Shown here piece after piece: positions 13,614-18,337 of a stretch of DNA of 18,337 nucleotides. Origin of the DNA: Chryseobacterium gleum (GTDB lineage: Bacteria; Bacteroidota; Bacteroidia; Flavobacteriales_D; Sanyastnellaceae); NCBI GenBank assembly GCA_943330925.2, contig CALQJP020000017.1, positions 1 through 18,337 of the forward strand, given 5' to 3'. Under the pieces are notes generated by a model. The model saw only the letters and a list, made by a program, of their open reading frames with translations, was not told the DNA's origin and made no database searches. The translations under genes and the position numbers were made by a program. The first letter of the stretch is position 1, and every line of letters begins with the position of its first letter.

Positions 13614-16094
13614 CTAGCCACTGCACATCTCACACGAATCAGGATTGTCGAGTGAGCATGAAATAGCAGCTTGGTTATGCGCCATCTCTTCTGCACTCAT
13701 TCCTGCCGTTGCCGACATTTCAAGAGTCATCTGGGCCGATTGCGGCTCTACCAATGCAGGCTCTACCGCATACGCTGCCGCTGTGGCTTTCGCCATAACT
13801 GTTTCAGCCTGCGCAGGGATCGTTTCTGTTTTGTATTTCTTGTCAACGGTGAACTTGATTGCGTCTGTCGCTGCCTTCGTGCGCAGGTAGTACATGCCGG
13901 TTTTCAAACCGCGCTCCCATGCATAGAAGTGCATCGACGATAGTTTACCGAAGTTCGCATTCTCCATGAACACATTCAATGACTGGCTCTGGCAGATGTA
14001 TGCACCACGATCAGCTGACATATCGATGATGGCCTTCTGTGAAAGCTCCCATGCTGTTTTGTACAAAGCCTTCAAATTGTCTGGAATTTCTTCGATGTTC
14101 TGCACCGAGCCATTCGCTGAAATCAATTTGTTTTTCAAGTCTTCATTCCACAAGCCCAAATTCACCAAGTCGCGCAGCAAATGCTTGTTTACGATGATGT
14201 ATTCACCGGCCAAAACGCGGCGTGTGTAGATATTGCTTGTATAAGGTTCAAAGCACTCGTTGTTACCCAAAATCTGCGCTGTACTAGCCGTTGGCATTGG
14301 AGCCAACAACAGCGAATTACGCATACCGTGTTGCTTGATTTCTTCCTTCAACACATCCCACTCCCAACGTGAAGTAGGTGCTACATTCCACATATCAAAC
14401 TGAAGAATGCCTTGGCTTGCAGGTGACCCGGGGAACGTCTCGTACGCACCATCCAACTTGGCCAAATCCTTCGAGGCAGTAGCCGCTGCGTAGTAAATGG
14501 TCTCGAAAACTTCCTTGTTCATTTGACGTGCCTCTGCGCCATCGAATGGATAACGCATCAGAATGAAGGCATCTGCCAAGCCCTGCACTCCAATTCCGAT
14601 GGGGCGGTGACGCATGTTGCTCTTCTTGGTTTCGGGCACCGGATAGAAGTTACCGTCAATTATCTTATTCAGGTTAATCGTGAGTTGGTAAGCCACATCA
14701 AACAATTTATGATGATCAAACTTGCCATCCTTCACGAACTTAGGCAATGCGATAGAACCCAAATTGCACACTGCAATCTCATCAGGAGCTGTGTACTCCA
14801 TAATTTCGGTGCAGAGGTTGGAGCTCTTGATAGTGCCCAGGTTCTTTTGGTTGCTCTTGCTGTTGGCAGCATCTTTATAGAGCATGTAAGGAGTTCCGGT
14901 TTCAATTTGCGACTCGAGAATCTTGAACCACAAATCTTGCGCTTTGATGGTTTGACGTCCCTTACCTTCTGTTTCATACTTTGTGTAGAGCGCTTCAAAT
15001 TCCGGACCCCATGCGTCCGACAATCCGGGGCACTCATTGGGGCACATCAATGTCCACACTCCATCTTCCTTCACACGCTGCATGAACAAATCCGGAATCC
15101 ACAAGGCATAGAACAAATCACGCGCACGTGATTCTTCTTTACCGTGGTTCTTCTTCAGATCGAGGAAATCATATACATCCGCATGCCATGGCTCGAGGTA
15201 AATAGCAAAAGACCCCTTGCGCTTTCCACCACCCTGATCTACGTAACGAGCTGTGTCGTTGAACACCTTCAACATGGGCACAATACCATTGCTGGTTCCG
15301 TTGGTTCCTTTAATGTATGAACCTTTAGCGCGCACGTTGTGAATGCTCAAACCAATACCGCCGGCACTTTGTGAAATGAGAGCGGTTTGCTTGAGTGTAT
15401 TGTAGATGCCCTCGATGCTATCGCTTTGCATTTGCAACAAGAAGCATGAGCTCATTTGTGGTTTCGGAGTACCCGCGTTAAACAACGTTGGAGTAGCGTG
15501 TGTAAACCAACCTTCGCTCAGCATGTTGTAAGTCTTGATTGCCTCGGTAATATCTTCCTTGTGAATACCAACGGCAACGCGCATGAACAACTGCTGTGGA
15601 CGCTCGGCAACCTTGCCGTTCATCTTCAACAAATACGAACGCTCCAGTGTTTTGAAACCGAAGTAATCAAAATTGAAATCGCGGTCATAGATGATTGTGC
15701 TGTCCAAAATGGGCGCATTATCGATAATCACCTTGTACACATCGTCCGCAATCAAACCTGCATTGGCACCTGTCTTTGGGTCCAGGTAGTAATACAAGTC
15801 AGTCATCACCTGACTGAATGATTTCTTCGTGTTTTTGTGCAGGTTGCTCACCGCAATACGCGAAGCAAGCAAGGCATAGTCGGGGTGCGTAGCAGTGTTG
15901 GTAGCAGCAATTTCAGCTGCCAGGTTGTCAAGCTCACTGGTAGTAACACCGTCATAAACTCCTTCAATTACCTTCATGGCAACCTTTACAGAGTCAACAA
16001 TGGGATTTAAACCGTAGCACAGCTTGGCAACGCGTGCGGTGATCTTGTCGAACTTCACCGTCTCCTTATGGCCATCTCTTTTTACAACGAACAT
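13614..16094 (-). CDS. nrdA: Class I ribonucleoside-diphosphate reductase, large (alpha) subunit
   Basis: NrdA reduces NDPs to dNDPs with NrdB, in the cytoplasm. The start is ATG 16094 (MFVVKRDGHKETVKFDKITAR), the beginning of the N-terminal ATP-cone (about residues 1-90). A reading from 16277 would add 61 residues of non-family sequence lying in the structured leader. The 826-residue protein carries the redox pair Cys217 (SSCFLLQM) and Cys443 (CNLGSI), the active-site triad Asn426, Cys428 and Glu430 (NLCTEIMEY), the radical-transfer tyrosines Tyr734/Tyr735 (MYYLRT), and a C-terminal CEMC (Cys821, Cys824) for re-reduction. Residues 599-641 (APMPTASTAQILGNNE, YTSNIYTRRVLAGEY) closely resemble animal RRM1, so this is the eukaryote-like subclass. 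An Ala-rich linker (about 760-812) precedes the Cys tail. The ATP-cone implies dATP/ATP control of overall activity. Confidence 0.98.
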   Translation of the reverse strand: MFVVKRDGHKETVKFDKITARVAKLCYGLNPIVDSVKVAMKVIEGVYDGVTTSELDNLAAEIAATNTATHPDYALLASRIAVSNLHKNTKKSFSQVMTDLYYYLDPKTGANAGLIADDVYKVIIDNAPILDSTIIYDRDFNFDYFGFKTLERSYLLKMNGKVAERPQQLFMRVAVGIHKEDITEAIKTYNMLSEGWFTHATPTLFNAGTPKPQMSSCFLLQMQSDSIEGIYNTLKQTALISQSAGGIGLSIHNVRAKGSYIKGTNGTSNGIVPMLKVFNDTARYVDQGGGKRKGSFAIYLEPWHADVYDFLDLKKNHGKEESRARDLFYALWIPDLFMQRVKEDGVWTLMCPNECPGLSDAWGPEFEALYTKYETEGKGRQTIKAQDLWFKILESQIETGTPYMLYKDAANSKSNQKNLGTIKSSNLCTEIMEYTAPDEIAVCNLGSIALPKFVKDGKFDHHKLFDVAYQLTINLNKIIDGNFYPVPETKKSNMRHRPIGIGVQGLADAFILMRYPFDGAEARQMNKEVFETIYYAAATASKDLAKLDGAYETFPGSPASQGILQFDMWNVAPTSRWEWDVLKEEIKQHGMRNSLLLAPMPTASTAQILGNNECFEPYTSNIYTRRVLAGEYIIVNKHLLRDLVNLGLWNEDLKNKLISANGSVQNIEEIPDNLKALYKTAWELSQKAIIDMSADRGAYICQSQSLNVFMENANFGKLSSMHFYAWERGLKTGMYYLRTKAATDAIKFTVDKKYKTETIPAQAETVMAKATAAAYAVEPALVEPQSAQMTLEMSATAGMSAEEMAHNQAAISCSLDNPDSCEMCSG

Positions 16095-16416
16095 ATAGTT
16101 AGTTTTTTTGAATTGTGTTTGGTCGGGATTTTCCAACTTACTACCTAAAAAGGATCCCTTCCCTTCTAGGCACCCACCTTCGGCGGGCTTGGCTAACACC
16201 CTCGTACTTCCGCAGAGGACACCTCGCTTACAACAATCTTTTTGTCGAGAAAAGATTGCTCCCAAACGAGAGTGCAATGAAAGTGTTTAGGTGGCGAATT
16301 CTCAAAAAAACAACAGGGGTTGTTTTTAAGAATCCGGAGGTAATTATTCACATCGATAAAATGTGAAAACTTATTTTGTTTGCTCTTCTATTTTTTCTTA
16401 AGAGCCGATAACACGC
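16095..16416 (-). promoter_or_regulatory. 322-nt intergenic region between nrdB and nrdA: hairpin-rich leader
   Basis: No protein is supported here. Reading in the direction of the genes (high to low coordinates) there are: a stem GCTCTT/AAGAGC (16382-16387 with 16400-16405) just after the nrdB stop; a 7-bp stem (16347-16353 with 16361-16367); a two-part A/T-rich hairpin (9-bp 16306-16314 with 16319-16327, outer 16296-16302 with 16329-16335) that looks terminator-like; a perfect 9-bp stem (16234-16242 with 16250-16258); and a compact stem (16172-16178 with 16182-16188) that closes fully only in the minus-strand RNA, where it uses G-U pairs. A weak box TAAGTTGG (16140-16133) could be an nrdA promoter. 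I see no cobalamin-riboswitch core. It may be a termination signal plus a regulatory leader. Confidence 0.5.
16296..16335 (-). terminator. Possible A/T-rich terminator after nrdB
   Basis: In the minus-strand RNA a 9-bp AAAAACAAC/GTTGTTTTT stem with loop CCCT is flanked by a second 7-bp stem (GGATTCT/AGAATTC), with a U run on the 3' side (A run 16304-16310) that partly belongs to the stem. The stem is low in GC and similar on both strands, so its strength and direction are uncertain. If active it would separate nrdA transcription from nrdB. Confidence 0.45.
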
Positions 16417-17433
16417 TTAAAAATCCTCGTCCAGCGAGAAGGTCTGCTTATCCTTATCGGCCAACACACCCGCCTTCTGGTAATCGCCTACTCGCTTCTC
16501 GAAAAAGTTGGTTTTTCCTTGAAGAGAAATCATTTCCATAAAATCGAATGGATTGCTCTTGTTATACACCCGGTCGTTGCCCAATTCGGCCAACAAACGG
16601 TCGGCAACAAACTCAATGTACTGCGCCATCAAGTCGCTGTTCATGCCAATGAGCTTCACCGGCAAGGCATCGATAATGAACTCCTTCTCAATTTCTACTG
16701 CGTTCGTAATGATTTCCAGAATACGTTCATTCGATAGTTTATTGATGATGTGCTTATTGTATAACAAACAAGCGAAATCACAATGCAATCCTTCGTCACG
16801 GCTGATCAACTCATTCGAGAAAGTCAAGCCCGGCATCAATCCACGCTTCTTCAACCAGAAAATGCTGCAGAATGAACCACTGAAAAAGATTCCTTCCACC
16901 GCTGCAAAAGCAACAAGACGTTCCGCAAAGGTTCCGTTCTTTATCCAGCGCAACGCCCAATCCGCCTTCTTGCGAACACAATCGAGTGTATCAACTGCCT
17001 TGAACAAATACGCTTTGTCCTTCGTGTCTTTGATATAGGTGTCAATCAACAACGAATACGTTTCGCTGTGAATGTTCTCCATCATAATCTGAAACCCATA
17101 GAAAAACTTAGCCTCGGTGTATTGAACTTCACGCACGAAGTTCTCAGCCAAATTCTCATTCACGATGCCGTCGCTGGCTGCAAAAAACGCTAGCACATGC
17201 TTAATGAAATGACGCTCGTCGCTGGTGAGCTTCGTATTCCAGTCAACCAGGTCGGCTTCCAGGTCAATCTCCTCCGCAGTCCAGAAATTGGCTTCACTCT
17301 TCTTGTAGAAGTGCCAAATGTCATGGTGAACTATCGGGAATAATACAAAACGATCGGGATTCTCTTTGAGAATGGGTTCCTCTGTGTGTAGAGTCATGTT
17401 TTCTTGCAATGCGATTTCAGCCACTGATTCCAT
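16417..17433 (-). CDS. nrdB: Class I ribonucleoside-diphosphate reductase, small (beta) subunit
   Basis: NrdB holds the di-iron centre and tyrosyl radical that start catalysis in NrdA. With the ATG at 17433 the protein has 338 residues. Iron ligands are Asp88 (FFAASDGIVNENL), Glu119 and His122 (MENIHSE), Glu180 (VEGIFFSG), and Glu214 and His217 (DEGLHCDF). The radical tyrosine is Tyr126 (HSETYSLLID). The tail FSLDEDF, which docks on NrdA, is close to the FTLDADF end of animal RRM2. The chain from ENPDRFVLFP onward is strikingly eukaryote-like. The start is open to choice: TTG 17460, ATG 17433 or ATG 17397 all precede the conserved EPILKENPDRF. I prefer ATG 17433 because its upstream bases are A-rich and TTG directly follows an in-frame stop. 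A mini-ORF with a strong Shine-Dalgarno lies upstream (17487-17461). Confidence 0.96.
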   Translation of the reverse strand: MESVAEIALQENMTLHTEEPILKENPDRFVLFPIVHHDIWHFYKKSEANFWTAEEIDLEADLVDWNTKLTSDERHFIKHVLAFFAASDGIVNENLAENFVREVQYTEAKFFYGFQIMMENIHSETYSLLIDTYIKDTKDKAYLFKAVDTLDCVRKKADWALRWIKNGTFAERLVAFAAVEGIFFSGSFCSIFWLKKRGLMPGLTFSNELISRDEGLHCDFACLLYNKHIINKLSNERILEIITNAVEIEKEFIIDALPVKLIGMNSDLMAQYIEFVADRLLAELGNDRVYNKSNPFDFMEMISLQGKTNFFEKRVGDYQKAGVLADKDKQTFSLDEDF

Positions 17434-17460
17434 TTCGGGCGTTTTTGGTTCGGTTAACAA

Positions 17461-17487
17461 CTAAAAGGTAATATACTCAGCCATCAT
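17461..17487 (-). other. Candidate leader mini-ORF with strong Shine-Dalgarno ahead of nrdB
   Basis: On the minus strand GGAGG (17494-17490) is followed by ATGATG and codons for MMAEYITF, ending in TAG at 17463-17461. The next codon in the same frame is TTG 17460, which reads on into nrdB. A full Shine-Dalgarno is rare in this phylum and in this window. It could be a real leader peptide, a relic of a longer nrdB N-terminus cut by a stop, or chance. Confidence 0.3.
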
Positions 17488-17607
17488 TTCCTCCGAAAAT
17501 CAACCAGATAGGCTTCTCGAAAAACGTAGGATACGATGTTGTCAAAGGTTATCCAAAATCTCCTTGAACTCGAAAAGAAACAATTGACAACCGAGCTTAC
17601 TTTTTAA

Positions 17608-17623
17608 CATGACAGCCGTCATG
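17608..17623. repeat. Inverted repeat 1 upstream of secA
   Basis: CATGAC (17608-17613) and GTCATG (17618-17623) are perfect inverted 6-mers around AGCC. The core GACAGCC-GTC is shared with a second inverted repeat 54 bp further on, suggesting paired binding sites for a regulator. Confidence 0.45.
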
Positions 17624-17664
17624 CATGATTATCAGCGACTAACCCCCATAACGCGCTCTTCAGC

Positions 17665-17675
17665 GACAGCCTGTC
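17665..17675. repeat. Inverted repeat 2 upstream of secA
   Basis: GACAG and CTGTC flank a single C. The element shares GACAGCC with inverted repeat 1. It lies 15 nt before the TGGCAC box at 17690 and 52 nt before the secA -7 box. Confidence 0.45.
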
Positions 17676-17727
17676 AGTTAACCGCCCGATGGCACTATTT
17701 TTCGCTTCGCCGCGGCCCGCAGCATAC

Positions 17728-17735
17728 TAAATTTG
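17728..17735 (+). promoter_or_regulatory. Candidate -7 promoter box for secA
   Basis: TAAATTTG is an exact TAnnTTTG match, 37 nt before the secA ATG. A T-rich stretch (17698-17702) lies about 25 nt upstream but no true TTTG. The predicted leader is about 30 nt. Confidence 0.55.
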
Positions 17736-17772
17736 CATCCGTTCTTTTTAGGAACAGGTTATACTTCACATT

Positions 17773-18337
17773 ATGATTGGAACTATCAATAAAATCCTCA
17801 AGAAAATTCTGGGCGACAAATCGCAGCAGGACCTGAAGGATATTAACCCGGTTGTTGAACAAATCAAACAATTCGGACAAAGCCTCACTGCCATTTCGCA
17901 CGACGAATTGCGCAGCCGCACCGAAAAGCTCAAACTACACATCAAAACTCGTATAGCATCCGGAGAGGAAGAAGTTGCTCAACTGAAAGTGCAAGCCGAA
18001 GCCTTGCCGGGAACAGAGCTCGAACAAAAAGAGGCCATCTTCGCTCAAATCGATAAGCTTGAAAAGGACATCGACAAGCAGATAGAAGAGGTTCTCATTG
18101 AAATACTCCCGGAAACATTTGCGATCGTTCGAGAAACAGCTCGTCGACTCAAAGAAAACGCTGAGATACGTCTTACAGCAAGCGATTTCGATAAGCAATT
18201 GGCAACGATTGCTTCGAAAGATTATGTCACCATCGAAGGCGAATCTGCAATTTGGAAAAACAACTGGATTGCTGCCGGTAACCGCACCACCTGGGATATG
18301 GTGCACTACGACGTGCAGCTTATTGGTGGTATAGCAC
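17773..18337 (+). CDS. secA: Preprotein translocase ATPase SecA, N-terminal part (3' end outside window)
   Basis: SecA drives unfolded preproteins through SecYEG at the cytoplasmic membrane. The frame opens at ATG 17773 (MIGTINKILKKILGDKSQQD) and runs off the window after 188 full codons. Visible landmarks are the N-terminal SecA segment with NPVVEQIKQFGQSLTAIS and DELRSRTEKLK, a charged helical insertion (about residues 67-110, rich in Glu and Lys) typical of Bacteroidota SecA, then EVLIEILPETFAIVRETARR and finally TTWDMVHYDVQLIGGIA, which leads into the first nucleotide-binding motif just outside the window. The family match is strong. It is transcribed away from nrdB with its own promoter region. 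Confidence 0.97.
   Translation, partial: MIGTINKILKKILGDKSQQDLKDINPVVEQIKQFGQSLTAISHDELRSRTEKLKLHIKTRIASGEEEVAQLKVQAEALPGTELEQKEAIFAQIDKLEKDIDKQIEEVLIEILPETFAIVRETARRLKENAEIRLTASDFDKQLATIASKDYVTIEGESAIWKNNWIAAGNRTTWDMVHYDVQLIGGIA

Larger units (their letters stand above)
17488..17727. other. Intergenic DNA between divergent nrdB and secA
   Basis: No coding region is supported. The half near nrdB (17488-17600) shows no convincing TAnnTTTG box for the minus strand. The nearest is TAACCTTTG, with one extra spacer base. The half near secA holds two related inverted repeats and a TGGCAC box, described separately. The 8-mer TCAGCGAC occurs twice, at 17632-17639 and 17660-17667. Confidence 0.6.

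Noticed and set aside
14523..15131. 202-codon plus-strand reading frame inside nrdA
   Set aside because: Shadow of a highly conserved minus-strand gene. No signal or recognisable motif of its own.
16095..16277. 61-residue N-terminal extension of NrdA
   Set aside because: The sequence is outside the ATP-cone family start, low in similarity to anything known, and lies over RNA hairpins. ATG 16094 matches the family N-terminus.
16095..16416. Adenosylcobalamin riboswitch ahead of nrdA
   Set aside because: Such switches do control some reductase genes, but I could not find a B12 box, or the conserved core around GCCACTG, on the minus strand.
1..18337. Search for CRISPR arrays, insertion sequences, tRNA or rRNA genes, phage or toxin-antitoxin modules
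   Set aside because: No regularly spaced repeats, transposase motifs, cloverleaf sequences or paired small toxin-antitoxin frames were seen. The region is core chromosome in character.

Overview
The window looks like ordinary chromosome of a member of the Bacteroidota. The evidence is a PorV/PorQ-family outer-membrane protein (a family tied to the type IX secretion system), a SecA N-terminus of the Bacteroidota form, Cys-anchored lipoproteins, starts that mostly lack a Shine-Dalgarno, and promoter boxes of the TAnnTTTG type. GC content looks moderate by eye but was not computed. I see no transposase, phage gene, tRNA, rRNA or CRISPR array.

Layout. Positions 1-2182 (+) hold a heme-biosynthesis run: the 3' end of hemA, then hemC and hemD, the last two overlapping as TTGA. 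Positions 2209-3387 (+) encode a PorV/PorQ-like protein. It converges with a minus-strand pair (4828-3389) made of a heavy-metal-associated-domain lipoprotein followed 3 nt later by a CtaA/COX15 heme A synthase. Positions 4895-5788 (+) encode an EamA-type exporter. Next come rplU-rpmA, with a strong promoter and a clear terminator, and serS with its own terminator. Positions 7971-10360 (+) are a two-gene unit: an unrecognised lipoprotein and a long TPR protein. On the minus strand (13444-10357) a cytoplasmic YceI protein is followed by a hybrid sensor kinase with two receiver domains and an Hpt domain. Class I ribonucleotide reductase follows, also on the minus strand, in the order nrdB (17433-16417) then nrdA (16094-13614), separated by 322 nt of hairpin-rich DNA. 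The window ends inside secA (+, from 17773).

Working together: HemA/C/D supply tetrapyrrole, and CtaA turns heme O into heme A for cytochrome oxidase. The co-transcribed metal-binding lipoprotein may serve the same oxidase or copper handling (inference). NrdA/NrdB make dNTP precursors and closely resemble the eukaryotic enzymes.

No clearly new multi-gene system stands out. The best leads are regulatory: TAnnTTTG-like boxes 5-6 nt from the ATG of four genes, suggesting leaderless mRNAs; a structured leader before nrdA; a mini-ORF with a strong Shine-Dalgarno in frame ahead of nrdB; and paired inverted repeats ahead of secA. The heme A synthase also has Asn where a heme-ligand His is expected.
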